Assembly (NCBI RefSeq): GCF_014648195.1
Contig: NZ_BMQQ01000005.1
Coordinates: 122,012 to 186,011, forward strand
DNA length: 64,000 nt
From: Streptomyces purpureus
GTDB lineage: Bacteria > Actinomycetota > Actinomycetes > Streptomycetales > Streptomycetaceae
Reading direction: 5' to 3'
Made by a program: the position numbers and the translations under genes. Positions 1 to 8,336 of the stretch are shown here, in pieces. Under the pieces are notes generated by a model, which saw only the letters and a program-made list of their open reading frames with translations, was not told where the DNA came from and ran no database searches. Position 1 is the first letter of the stretch; each line of letters begins with the position of its first letter.

Positions 1-178
1 CCCCCACCGGGCACGCCCGGGCGCGCGGCCAGCCCCCTCCGGGCTCGCCCGGCGGCGCGCGGGGCGGGTCCCAGTCGGCCCCCGCCCGGCCGCGTGGGCA
101 GGAACCCCGCCGCCCCGGCGGGACGTTTTCCTCTCGTCACCGGTACGGTCGACTCTCACCCGACCCCAGGAGCGCCCC

Positions 179-982
179 ATGACCACGGCCACCGCGCGCC
201 GCGACCGCCGGATCAGTCCCGTCTTTCTGGGGATCCTCGCCGTCATGGCGGTGTCCGGCTGGGCCGTGTGGACGGACTTCGCGGCGTCGCCCGGGCTCGC
301 GGTGTTCCTCTTCGTGACCGCCTCGTGGGTCGTCTCGCTCTGTCTGCACGAGTACGCGCACGCCCGCACCGCGCTGCACAGCGGCGACGCGTCGGTCGAG
401 GCGCGCGGCTATCTCACCCTCAACCCGCTGAAGTACGCGCACGCGCTCCTCAGCATCGTGCTGCCGGTCCTCTTCGTGATCATGGGCGGGATCGGTCTGC
501 CCGGTGGCGCTGTCTTCATCGACCGGGGCCGGATCCGGGGCCGGTGGAAGCACAGCCTCATCTCCGCCGCCGGTCCGCTGACCAACGTCCTGTTCGCCGT
601 CGTCTGCACCGCGCCGTTCTGGCTCGGCGCGCTCGACGGGGTGCCGATGGCGTTCCGGTTCGCGCTGGGATTCCTGGCGCTGCTCCAGGTCACGGCCGCG
701 CTGCTGAATCTGCTGCCGGTTCCGGGGCTGGACGGCTACGGCGTGGTGGAGCCGTGGCTCTCGTACAACTTCCGCCGCAAGATCGAGCCGTACGCGCCGT
801 ACGGCTTCTTCATCGTGATCGCGCTGCTCTTCGTGCCCGTGGTCAACGACGCCTTCTTCGACGTGATCGACGCGCTGCTGCGCGGGCTCGGGGTCAGCGA
901 CGCGGAGCGCTACTGCGGCTGGGAGCTCTACCGCTTCTGGCAGGAGTCCCCGGAGCTGTGCACCGCGGCCGTCGGCGGCTAG
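179..982 (+). CDS. M50-family site-2-type membrane metalloprotease
   Basis: Predicted integral-membrane zinc protease of 267 aa. The zinc motif HEYAH lies at residues 57-61 inside the second hydrophobic segment, and the second M50 signature (NLLPVPGLDG, with Asp185 as likely third ligand) lies near residue 180. Several further hydrophobic stretches fit a compact M50 core without PDZ or CBS domains. M50 enzymes cut transmembrane substrates; the substrate here is unknown. The start is supported by AGGAG seven bases upstream. It is followed by convergent minus-strand genes, so it appears monocistronic. The family call is firm; the biological role is open. Confidence 0.88.
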   Translation: MTTATARRDRRISPVFLGILAVMAVSGWAVWTDFAASPGLAVFLFVTASWVVSLCLHEYAHARTALHSGDASVEARGYLTLNPLKYAHALLSIVLPVLFVIMGGIGLPGGAVFIDRGRIRGRWKHSLISAAGPLTNVLFAVVCTAPFWLGALDGVPMAFRFALGFLALLQVTAALLNLLPVPGLDGYGVVEPWLSYNFRRKIEPYAPYGFFIVIALLFVPVVNDAFFDVIDALLRGLGVSDAERYCGWELYRFWQESPELCTAAVGG

Positions 983-1001
983 GCACCCGCCCGGGCCTCG
1001 G

Positions 1002-1175
1002 TCAGGCCTCGTGGCTCATCCGCGCGCGGCGGATGTAGTACCAGGCCATGTTGGAGGAGAGGCCGGCCAGGAGCACCCAGATCACGCCGAGCCAACTGCC
1101 CTGGACGAAGGAGACGACGGCGGCGGCCACGGCGAGGACGCAGACGGCGAGGGCGTACAGAGCGAGGCGGGGCAT
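1002..1175 (-). CDS. Small two-segment membrane protein
   Basis: A 57-aa hydrophobic protein: two membrane segments (about residues 3-20 and 25-42) followed by a short basic tail ending RRARMSHEA. The ATG at 1175 is chosen because the protein then begins directly with the first membrane segment. An upstream in-frame ATG at 1226 would add 17 polar residues and cannot be excluded. It lies 63 bases downstream of the F420 reductase gene on the same strand and may be co-transcribed. Function unknown. Confidence 0.6.
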   Translation of the reverse strand: MPRLALYALAVCVLAVAAAVVSFVQGSWLGVIWVLLAGLSSNMAWYYIRRARMSHEA

Positions 1176-1238
1176 GGGGGTCGGCTTTCTCTCCGGCGGT
1201 GAGGTACGTCCACCAGTGTCCCCCATGCCCCGAGCGTG

Positions 1239-1943
1239 CTAGACGTCGGTCACGCGCAGACCCGCGTGCGCCTTGTAGCGGCGGTTGACCGAGATCAGGT
1301 TGGCGACGAGCGACTCGACCTGGTGGGCGTTGCGCAGCCGCCCCGCGAAGACGCCGCGCATGCCCGGGATACGCGCCGCCAGCGCCTGCACGATGTCGGT
1401 GTCGGCCCGGGCCTCGCCGAGGACCATCACATCCGTGTCGATCTCCTCGATCGACACGTCCTGGAGCAGCACCGCGGACAGGTGGTGGAACGCGGCCGTG
1501 ACCCGCGAGTCCGGCAGCAGGGCGGCGGCCTGCTCGGCGGCGCTGCCCTCCTCGGGCTTGAGCGCGTAGGCGCCCTTCTTGTCGAAGCCGAGCGGGTTGA
1601 CGCAGTCGACGACCAGCTTCCCGGCCAGCTCCGCGCGCAGGGACTCCAGCGTCTTGGCGTGCCCGTCCCACGGCACGGCGATGATCACGACGTCGCTGCG
1701 GCGGGCGCAGTCGGCGTTGTCGGCGCCTTCGATGCCGAGGCCGAGCTCGGCGGCGGCGGCCTCGGCGCGCTCGACGGCCCGGGAGCCGATGATCACCTTC
1801 TGGCCGGCCCGGGCGAGGCGGTAGGCCAGACCGCGGCCCTGGTCGCCGGTGCCGCCGAGGACGCCGACGACCAGGCCGGAGACGTCGGGGAGGTCCCACG
1901 GGTCCTTGGCCGCGGGCTTGGGCGTGCTGTCATTCGAAGTCAT
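1239..1943 (-). CDS. npdG: NADPH-dependent F420 reductase
   Basis: A 234-aa protein with an N-terminal Rossmann motif GVLGGTGDQG at residues 27-36 and the layout of F420H2:NADP oxidoreductases, including the VNPLGF segment and the AFHHL region. These enzymes move hydride between NADPH and the deazaflavin F420, feeding F420-dependent oxidoreductases typical of actinobacteria. The ATG at 1943 is chosen because family homology begins shortly after it; the reading frame stays open far upstream only because of GC bias. It sits divergent to a hypothetical gene starting at 2042. Confidence 0.85.
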   Translation of the reverse strand: MTSNDSTPKPAAKDPWDLPDVSGLVVGVLGGTGDQGRGLAYRLARAGQKVIIGSRAVERAEAAAAELGLGIEGADNADCARRSDVVIIAVPWDGHAKTLESLRAELAGKLVVDCVNPLGFDKKGAYALKPEEGSAAEQAAALLPDSRVTAAFHHLSAVLLQDVSIEEIDTDVMVLGEARADTDIVQALAARIPGMRGVFAGRLRNAHQVESLVANLISVNRRYKAHAGLRVTDV

Positions 1944-2041
1944 GGACCCGACAGTACGGGACGGGTCGGAGCGTTCCCGTACGGGTGAGCCGCTGCCCGA
2001 CCGGCCTCCCCCGCGGCGTCCTTCGGGCAGGATGCGGCCCC

Positions 2042-2650
2042 ATGGATGCCGTGCGTGTCGCGCTGCTGCGTGAGGTGCTCGCCGGGACCGAGTGGCCCGC
2101 GACGACCCGCTGTTTCGCCGGGGCCCTGCGGTCGTCGGTGGTCCCGCGGGGCGGGGGGCTGCTGCTGGTGGGCACCGAGGAGTACGAGCCGTGGCATCTG
2201 GCCGCGCATCTGGTGGACGAGGCCGCGTGGTCGGGGCAGCCGGAGCTGTCTCCCACGCTTGTACGCCACCGGGTGCGCCCGGGCGACCCGGCCCATCTGG
2301 CGGTGGGTCTGGGCCGGCTGGAGTCGGCGGGGCGCGGGGCGACGCTGCTGATGGTGGCGCCGCACCGGCCCGGTCCCGGCCTGCTGGAGCGGGTGCACGA
2401 CGCACGCCGGGCCGGGGCGACGGTGCTGGCGCTGGACGGCGGCGACGCGGAGGTGCGGGGTCTCGCGCACGAGTCGCTCGCCGTTCCCGAGGAGACGGCG
2501 GGGGTGGATCTGGACATCGTGCAGCACCTGGTCAGCGCGGCGGCCGGGGAGAACAGCCTGCCGGCCGAGCCCCGGGGCCGGCGCCGCCTGCGCGACCGGC
2601 TGTCGCGCCTGGCGGACCAGCTGACGTCCCCTCCGCCGGTGCGCTGGTAG
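2042..2650 (+). CDS. Conserved hypothetical protein, 202 aa
   Basis: A soluble 202-aa protein with no signal peptide or membrane segment. The N-terminal region (MDAVRVALLREVLAGTEWP) and the central part, which looks like an alternating alpha/beta sheet region (TLLMVAP, TVLALDGGD), give no family I can name. Its start at 2042 is preferred to an in-frame GTG at 1985 because the upstream stretch is the intergenic region of the divergent F420 reductase gene. Codon use is typical of the rest of the chromosome, so it is probably a real gene of unknown function. Confidence 0.65.
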   Translation: MDAVRVALLREVLAGTEWPATTRCFAGALRSSVVPRGGGLLLVGTEEYEPWHLAAHLVDEAAWSGQPELSPTLVRHRVRPGDPAHLAVGLGRLESAGRGATLLMVAPHRPGPGLLERVHDARRAGATVLALDGGDAEVRGLAHESLAVPEETAGVDLDIVQHLVSAAAGENSLPAEPRGRRRLRDRLSRLADQLTSPPPVRW

Positions 2651-3233
2651 GCCCACGCCCGAGTGACCGGCGCGGCCGCCGCCCGAGAGACCCGGGGGTC
2701 CGACGCCGGGTCAGGACATCCGCCGGGGCGGCCAGGCAGAGGACTGCGCCGAATGTGTCGCGCACGGCAGCGATACGGGCAGCCTTACCCCTGGGACGGG
2801 CCCTGGTGACGTAGAAACGGATCGGTGTTCCCGTCTTCAGTCCCACGGTTCCGAGGCGTCGGCAGGCGGTGACCGCCTCGGTCCGTGCCGTTCCGCGTCG
2901 TCGGTACGGCTCTTGTGTGTCGCGTCAGCCCAGAGAATCGCCTGTGAAACCCCCCGTCGCCACCGATTACCAACCACTTGACCGCCTGGACGTCGCAGCC
3001 GAGCACCCGTTGATCGTCGGGATGGACATGGCCGGAACCGTGGCTGAGGCCGACTCGGGAGTCAGCGGGTACGCGCCCGGCGATCGGGTGTCGAGGGCTC
3101 GGCGTGGTCGAACACCTCACCGGCCCGTATCCCTGGGCCGAGTGCCCTACATCGGGTCAACGCGTTCGCGCCGTCGACCCTGTCGATCCCGGCGGGTCCT
3201 TGTGCGGCGCGCCATCAAAGGAGAGCAGACAGC
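2651..3233. other. Gene-poor interval with one decayed fragment
   Basis: Between the hypothetical gene ending at 2650 and the DJ-1/PfpI gene at 3234 there is no intact gene. The only coding trace is a fragment of a medium-chain dehydrogenase around 2941-3103 (separate entry). The rest shows no convincing ribosome binding site, hairpin or repeat. Immediately before 3234 the sequence AAAGGAGA serves the next gene. Confidence 0.5.
2941..3103 (+). pseudogene. Fragment of medium-chain dehydrogenase/quinone oxidoreductase
   Basis: One reading frame encodes HPLIVGMDMAGTV followed by a short stretch ending GYAPGDRV. This is the N-terminal catalytic-domain signature of medium-chain dehydrogenases and quinone oxidoreductases (usually P-G-x-D-x-A-G-x-V ... 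G-D-R-V). After GDRV the similarity stops and no cofactor-binding domain follows in any frame. About 50 of the usual 320 residues remain, so this is a gene remnant. It may be what is left of a gene that neighboured the downstream DJ-1/PfpI protein. Confidence 0.5.
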
Positions 3234-3929
3234 ATGTCGAAGATCCTTTTCGTCGTCACCGGTGCCACCTACTGGACGCTCGCCGACGGCAGCCGCCATC
3301 CCACCGGCTTCTGGGCCGAGGAAGTCGTCGCCCCGTACGAGACGTTCACGGCCGCCGGCCACCAGATCACCATCGCCACCCCCGGCGGAGTCGTCCCGAC
3401 CGTGGACAAAGCCAGCCTCACCCCTCAGGCCAACGGCGGCCGGGAAGGCGCCGAAAAGGTGGCCGCCGCTCTTGAGGCCATCGACGAGCTCCGGCATCCG
3501 ATCGCTCTTGAGGACGCGAAGCCGGACGACTACGACGCCGTCTTCTACCCCGGCGGTCATGGCCCGATGGAGGACCTGGCCGTCGACGCCACCTCCGGCA
3601 GACTGCTCAGCGACACCCTCGCCTCGGGCAAACCGCTCGGAGTGGTCTGCCACGCCCCGGCCGCGATGCTGGCCGCCACCGGCGCCGGCGGGAGCAACGC
3701 CTTCGCCGGCTACCGGCTCACCGGTTTCAGCAACGCCGAGGAGACCCAGGCCGGCCTGGCCGCCAAAGCGAAGTGGCTGGTGCAGGACCGCCTGGTCGAG
3801 GCCGGCGTGGACTATCAGGAGGGCGAACCGTGGGCACCCAACGTGGTCGTCGACCGCAACCTGGTCACGGGACAGAACCCCGCCTCGGCAGGACCCGCCG
3901 CAGCCGAAATGCTCAAGAAGCTGACCTGA
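3234..3929 (+). CDS. DJ-1/PfpI family protein (Hsp31-like, class I amidotransferase fold)
   Basis: A 231-aa protein of the DJ-1/PfpI superfamily. The nucleophile-elbow cysteine is in GVVCHAP (Cys139-His140) and the preceding strand signature is DAVFYPGGHG (101-110). The layout matches the Hsp31-like branch, whose members act as glyoxalase III-type or chaperone/deglycase-like stress proteins; which activity applies cannot be told from sequence. An AAGGAG motif ten bases upstream supports the start. It stands alone between a gene remnant and an MFS gene. Confidence 0.85.
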   Translation: MSKILFVVTGATYWTLADGSRHPTGFWAEEVVAPYETFTAAGHQITIATPGGVVPTVDKASLTPQANGGREGAEKVAAALEAIDELRHPIALEDAKPDDYDAVFYPGGHGPMEDLAVDATSGRLLSDTLASGKPLGVVCHAPAAMLAATGAGGSNAFAGYRLTGFSNAEETQAGLAAKAKWLVQDRLVEAGVDYQEGEPWAPNVVVDRNLVTGQNPASAGPAAAEMLKKLT

Positions 3930-4093
3930 GACACAACGGCCACGGCAGGATCCGCCGGCGGGGCCGGACAGCGTCGTCTGCGTCGATCGCTCGGACCAGC
4001 CACGTGAAGGGCCGCATGTGCCGACGCAACCCAAAACCTGCCGGCCCGTAAATCGATTGCCCGTCCGCAGCCCCGGGCGGACCATGGCCCCTC

Positions 4094-5377
4094 GTGACCT
4101 CCAAGCTCTCCTCCGTCCTGCCCGATCTCTCCCCCTGGCGTTCCTCGCGGGACTTCCGTCTGCTGTGGATCCAGGGGCTGGTCACCACCTTCGCGAGCTT
4201 CATGGCGATGGTCGCGCTGCCGCTCCAGATCAAGGACCTGACCGGCTCGCCGTTCGCGGTCGGCGCGATGGGCGCGGTGGAGCTGGTTCCGCTGGTGGTG
4301 TTCGGGCTGTACGGCGGGGCGCTCGCGGACGCCGTCGACCGGCGCCGGGTGATCCTGTGGACGGAGGCGGGTCTCGGTCTGCTGGCGGCGATCCTGCTGG
4401 TCAATTCGCTGCTGCCGCAGCCTTTGCTGTGGCCGCTGTACGTGGTCGCGGCCGGGGTCTCGGCGGCCGCCGGGCTCCAGCGGCCCGCGCTGGACTCCCT
4501 GCTGGCCCGGATCGTGCCGCACGACCAGCAGACGGCGGCGGCCGCGCTGAACGCGCTGCGCTGGCAGGTCGCCGCGGTCGCGGCGCCCGCGGCGGCGGGG
4601 CTCGTGGTGGCGTACGCGGGCCACGCCCCTTCCTACGGTGTGACGATCGCGGGGCTCGCCGTCTCCGTACTGCTCTGTCTGCGGCTGGCGCCCGCGCCGC
4701 CCGCCCATGACGCCCAGAAGCCGTCGCTGCGCGGGATCGCGGAGGGCGCGCGGTACGCCTGGTCGCGGCCGGTGCTGCTGGGGACGTACGCGATCGACCT
4801 GGCCGCGATGTTCTTCGCCTTCCCCAACACGATCTTCCCGTTCCTGGCGGACGAGCTGGAGGCGCAGTGGGCGCTGGGCCTGATGTACGCGGCCGGGTCG
4901 GTCGGCTCGGTGCTGCTCAGTCTGACGAGCGGCTGGACCTCGCGGGTGCGGCGGCACGGGTTGCTGGTGGTCTTCGGGGCCGCGGGCTGGGGGGCGGCGA
5001 TCGCGGCGGCCGGCTGGTTCTCGAACGTATGGCTGGTGCTGCTGTGCCTGGTGGCCGCCGGGGCGGGCGACATGCTCAGCGGTCTCGGCCGGTCAACGAT
5101 CTGGAACCAGACCATCCCGGAGTCGCTGCGTGGGCGGCTGGCCGGCATCGAGGTCCTGTCGTACAGCGTCGGCCCGCAGCTGGGGCAGGTCCGCGCGGGC
5201 GCGATGGCGGGCTGGACCGGCACCCGTCCGGCGATCTGGTCGGGCGGCCTGGCCTGCCTGGCGTCGGTGGCGGCGCTGACCGTGGTGCTTCCGAAGCTGG
5301 TGACGTACGACGCGACGACGGACGAGGACGCGGTACGCCGCCGGGCCCAGCACGAGGACGCCTCGGCCACGGCGTGA
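4094..5377 (+). CDS. MFS transporter, EntS-like exporter
   Basis: A 427-aa major facilitator with about 12 hydrophobic segments and the loop 2-3 signature GGALADAVDRRR after TM2. The opening (SSRDFRLLWIQGLVTTFASFMAMVALPLQ) resembles the EntS/enterobactin-exporter branch, which exports siderophores or drugs. The GTG start at 4094 is chosen because the conserved N-terminus begins there; no strong ribosome binding site is visible. With heme oxygenase and an iron permease within 5 kb an iron-related role is tempting, but it is not shown by the sequence. Confidence 0.82.
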   Translation: MTSKLSSVLPDLSPWRSSRDFRLLWIQGLVTTFASFMAMVALPLQIKDLTGSPFAVGAMGAVELVPLVVFGLYGGALADAVDRRRVILWTEAGLGLLAAILLVNSLLPQPLLWPLYVVAAGVSAAAGLQRPALDSLLARIVPHDQQTAAAALNALRWQVAAVAAPAAAGLVVAYAGHAPSYGVTIAGLAVSVLLCLRLAPAPPAHDAQKPSLRGIAEGARYAWSRPVLLGTYAIDLAAMFFAFPNTIFPFLADELEAQWALGLMYAAGSVGSVLLSLTSGWTSRVRRHGLLVVFGAAGWGAAIAAAGWFSNVWLVLLCLVAAGAGDMLSGLGRSTIWNQTIPESLRGRLAGIEVLSYSVGPQLGQVRAGAMAGWTGTRPAIWSGGLACLASVAALTVVLPKLVTYDATTDEDAVRRRAQHEDASATA

Positions 5378-5500
5378 CGGCGGCCCGCCGCACCATCGCG
5401 ACGCACGGCAGGCATGACGGCGGCCGCCCCCTGCCCGACGCACGGCATGACGGTGGCCCGCCACCCCGTCCGCGACGCACGGGGCGGCGGGCCACCCGGC

Positions 5501-5737
5501 TCACTCCGTCGGGCCCGCGTCCTCACCCTTGGACGTGTCGTGCCACTTCGGGTCCGTCTCCCACTCCACGTTCCGCTCCCGCGCCCGCTCCATCGCGTGC
5601 CCGGCCTCCTCACGTGAGGGATACGGACCGAAACGGTTCTTGGCCGGGCACTCGGGGCCTTCCTCGACCTTCTTGTGCTCCAGGCAGTAGAACCACTCGC
5701 CCGGCTTGCCCACCGCGCGCCTCTTGAACAGGGCCAT
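5501..5737 (-). CDS. Small conserved hypothetical protein, 78 aa
   Basis: A 78-aa charged, soluble protein beginning [18 protein letters not shown]. It has an excellent ribosome binding site (GGAAGGAG) nine bases upstream of the ATG at 5737. The first half carries two cysteines ([18 protein letters not shown]) that might bind metal, and the second half resembles a short helix-rich segment ([17 protein letters not shown]). It is divergent from methionine aminopeptidase with 58 bases between starts, so the two may share a promoter region. I do not recognise a named family. Confidence 0.68.
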   Translation of the reverse strand: MALFKRRAVGKPGEWFYCLEHKKVEEGPECPAKNRFGPYPSREEAGHAMERARERNVEWETDPKWHDTSKGEDAGPTE

Positions 5738-5795
5738 GTCCGGCTCCTTCCTCTGCCCACATGCTGCCCCACCCGCGCTGGTTAGACTCGCTGGC

Positions 5796-6653
5796 ATGTC
5801 TGGCCAGTCGCTGCTCGTACCAGGGGAGCTCTCCCCCACCCGTTCCGTTCCCGGTTCCATCCGACGCCCCGAGTACGTCGGGAAGCCGGGACCCGCGCCG
5901 TACACCGGTCCGGAGGTGCAGGATTCCGACACGATCGAGCGGATGCGCATCGCCGGGCAGATCGCCGCGCAGGCGATGGCGGAGGCCGCCAAGCACATCG
6001 CGCCGGGTGTGACCACGGACGAGCTGGACCGGGTCGCGCACGAGTTCCTGTGCGACCACGGCGCCTACCCCTCCACGCTCGGCTACCGCGGTTTCCCCAA
6101 GTCGCTGTGCTCCTCGGTCAACGAGGTCATCTGCCACGGCATCCCCGACTCCACCGTCCTGCGCGACGGGGACATCGTGAACCTCGACGTCACCGCCTAC
6201 ATCAACGGCGTCCATGGCGACAACAACGCCACCTACCTCTGCGGCGACGTCGACGAGGAGTCCAGGCTCCTGGTCGAGCGGACCCGTGAGTCGCTGAACC
6301 GGGCGATCAAGGCCGTCAAGCCCGGCCGGCAGATCAACATCATCGGCCGGGTCATCGAGTCGTACGCGAAGCGGTTCGGGTACGGCGTCGTGCGCGACTT
6401 CACCGGGCACGGGATCAATTCCTCGTTCCACTCCGGGCTGATCATCCCGCACTACGACTCCCCGCACGCCACCACCGTCATCCAGCCCGGCATGACGTTC
6501 ACGATCGAGCCCATGCTGACGCTGGGCACGCACGAGTACGACATGTGGGCCGACGGCTGGACCGTGGTGACCAAGGACCGGAAGCGGACGGCGCAGTTCG
6601 AGCACACGCTCGTGGTGACCGAGACCGGGGCCGAAATTCTCACGTTGCCGTGA
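5796..6653 (+). CDS. map: Type I methionine aminopeptidase
   Basis: A 285-aa cytoplasmic metalloprotease that removes the initiator methionine from nascent proteins. Pita-bread-fold landmarks are present: [16 protein letters not shown] (first two metal-binding aspartates), GHGINSSFH (histidine), FTIEPML and QFEHTLVV (two glutamates). An N-terminal extension of about 40 residues precedes the catalytic fold, as in the longer actinobacterial Map isoform. There is no ribosome binding site before the ATG at 5796. Instead a -10-like TAGACT (5783-5788) ends seven bases upstream, which suggests a leaderless mRNA. Confidence 0.93.
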   Translation: MSGQSLLVPGELSPTRSVPGSIRRPEYVGKPGPAPYTGPEVQDSDTIERMRIAGQIAAQAMAEAAKHIAPGVTTDELDRVAHEFLCDHGAYPSTLGYRGFPKSLCSSVNEVICHGIPDSTVLRDGDIVNLDVTAYINGVHGDNNATYLCGDVDEESRLLVERTRESLNRAIKAVKPGRQINIIGRVIESYAKRFGYGVVRDFTGHGINSSFHSGLIIPHYDSPHATTVIQPGMTFTIEPMLTLGTHEYDMWADGWTVVTKDRKRTAQFEHTLVVTETGAEILTLP

Positions 6654-6698
6654 CCCCGTGACGGGGTAGCGTCTTACCGACAGGCCGTCGGGAACCAG

Positions 6699-6727
6699 TT
6701 GACTTAGGTGAACCTAAGTAGCACGAT
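6699..6727 (+). promoter_or_regulatory. Iron box (DtxR/IdeR-type operator) over the heme oxygenase promoter
   Basis: CTTAGGT-GA-ACCTAAG at 6703-6718 is a perfect palindrome with 7-bp arms and matches the TTAGGTTAGGCTCACCTAA-type operator of the DtxR/IdeR family (DmdR in Streptomyces). It overlaps TTGACT (6699-6704), a plausible -35 element. A weak -10 may lie about 17 bases further down. Position and symmetry predict iron-dependent repression of the heme oxygenase gene starting at 6769. Confidence 0.82.
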
Positions 6728-6768
6728 CGTAACTGGTTCCCCGTTCCCCTCGGTTCCGGAGGCACGCC

Positions 6769-7419
6769 TTGGACACGCCCTTCTCGACGCTCATCCGAGT
6801 CGCTTCGCACGAGCAGCACACCGAAGCGGAGACCTCGACCTTCATGAGCGATCTGCTCGGGGGGCGGCTGGGCGTGGACGCCTACACCCGCTACACCGAG
6901 CAGCTGTGGTTCGTGTACCGCGCGCTGGAGGGCGCCGCCGAGGCCCTGAAGGACGATCCGGTCGCGGGGCCGTTCGTCAAGCCGGAGCTGTTCCGTACGG
7001 CCGAGCTGGAGCGGGACCTCGCGCATCTGCGGGGTCCCGGCTGGCGGGACGGGCTGACCGCGCTGCCGTCGACGGCCGCGTACGCCGCCCGGGTCGAGGA
7101 GTGCGCGCGGACCTGGCCCGCCGGGTATGTGGCCCACCACTACACCCGCTATCTCGGCGACCTCTCCGGCGGACAGATCATCCGGGACAAGGCCGAGCGC
7201 ACATGGGGTTTCGCGCGCAAGGGCGACGGCGTGCGCTTCTACGTCTTCGAGCAGATCTCCAACCCGGCGGCGTTCAAGCGGGCCTACCGCGAGCTCCTGG
7301 ACCGGGTGAACGCGGACGACCTGGAGAAGCAGCGGATCGTCGACGAGTGCAAGCGCGCCTTCGACTTCAACGGCGCGGTGTTCCGGGAGCTGGGCGGCGA
7401 GTTCTCGCTCAGCGCGTAG
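6769..7419 (+). CDS. Heme oxygenase (biliverdin-producing)
   Basis: A 216-aa heme oxygenase that opens heme to biliverdin, CO and Fe2+, here most likely to recover iron. The probable proximal heme ligand is His17 in HEQHTEAET. The distal-helix signature YLGDLSGGQII follows around residue 127, and the all-helical length matches HmuO-type enzymes. The start is TTG at 6769, set by GGAGG seven bases upstream. A palindromic iron box lies 50 bases upstream, so the gene should be derepressed in low iron. No heme transporter lies next to it. Confidence 0.93.
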   Translation: MDTPFSTLIRVASHEQHTEAETSTFMSDLLGGRLGVDAYTRYTEQLWFVYRALEGAAEALKDDPVAGPFVKPELFRTAELERDLAHLRGPGWRDGLTALPSTAAYAARVEECARTWPAGYVAHHYTRYLGDLSGGQIIRDKAERTWGFARKGDGVRFYVFEQISNPAAFKRAYRELLDRVNADDLEKQRIVDECKRAFDFNGAVFRELGGEFSLSA

Positions 7420-7428
7420 CGGAGCGGC

Positions 7429-8190
7429 TCAGCGGGCGGGACCGAAGGCCGGGTCGAAGGCCGGGTCGAAGCGGACCCGGCCGCCGAGCTCGATGATGCC
7501 GTCGGGGCCGGGGGCGGTCAGCAGCTGCGACCCCCGGCCCTGCCTGATGTTGAGGGCCCGGCCCAGCTCGGCGGTGAGCAGCAGCGCCGCCGCTCCGGTC
7601 GCCTCGTCCTCGTCTATGCCGTCGCCTCGGCCCGGGAAGGCCCTGGCCCGGATCCGGCCGGCGGACTCGTCCTCCCACGCCCAGGCGTAGAGCCTCCCCC
7701 TAGGCCCTGCGGGCCTGGGAGGTGCCCCCACTCCCGGCTCCGGCACCTCCAGGGCGTCGACCTCGGCCGCCGAGGCGTAGCCGCGCAGGGTGTGTGGCGG
7801 GGCCCATTCGGCGCGGGCGTTGATCCAGGTGAACTCGCCGTCGTGGCGTACCCACACCTCCCCCGCCGGCGGGTTGATCACTTCCAGGTCGAGCAGCCAG
7901 GCCGCTCCGACCAGCGAATGTCCGGCGAAGGGCAGCCGCACCGCGGGGGTGTAGATGTCGACGACCCCGAGCTCGGGGTCGTCGACGAACACCGTCTCGC
8001 TGAAGCCGAGGTGCTTGGCGAGGGCCTGCCGGGAGGCCTCGTCGGGGTGGGTGCGCCCGTCGCGTACGACGGCGAGGGCGTTGCCGTGCCGGCCGTCGCC
8101 CGCGCAGAAGACGCGCAGCACGTCGATGTCGGTCGCGGTCCCGGTCGCTGTTCCGGTCGCGGTCGCGGTCGTTTTCGTTCCGGCGTTCAT
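7429..8190 (-). CDS. PhzF family isomerase-like protein
   Basis: A 253-aa PhzF/diaminopimelate-epimerase-fold protein. Family marks are GRHGNALAVV near the N-terminus, LGFSETVFVDDP, RLPFAGHSLVGAAW and the C-terminal DEDEATGAAALLL. PhzF proteins are isomerases, but most remain without an assigned substrate. The ATG at 8190 is the closest start to the fold and leaves an odd Thr/Ala-rich leader encoded by a GGTCGC-type simple repeat (8131-8173). It converges with the heme oxygenase gene with nine bases between them, so shared regulation is unlikely. Confidence 0.82.
   Translation of the reverse strand: MNAGTKTTATATGTATGTATDIDVLRVFCAGDGRHGNALAVVRDGRTHPDEASRQALAKHLGFSETVFVDDPELGVVDIYTPAVRLPFAGHSLVGAAWLLDLEVINPPAGEVWVRHDGEFTWINARAEWAPPHTLRGYASAAEVDALEVPEPGVGAPPRPAGPRGRLYAWAWEDESAGRIRARAFPGRGDGIDEDEATGAAALLLTAELGRALNIRQGRGSQLLTAPGPDGIIELGGRVRFDPAFDPAFGPAR
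8131..8173. repeat. GGTCGC-type simple repeat inside a phzF-like gene
   Basis: About seven imperfect copies of GGTCGC/GGTCCC lie inside the start of the PhzF gene. They encode an alternating Thr-Ala/Thr-Gly leader in that gene's frame. Such short repeats can slip during replication, so the leader length may vary between strains. Confidence 0.6.
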
Positions 8191-8336
8191 CCGGGCATTC
8201 AAACATCCGCGCCCCGGGGGTCGCACGGCAAACAAGGGCCGCGGCGTGCGTTTTCCCGCACGCGGTTAGGTTGGGTCCGCGCCCCTCTTCAGGGCTGGGG
8301 GCCGGGCGCTGCTCTCCTGACCTGAAGGGACCCGAC

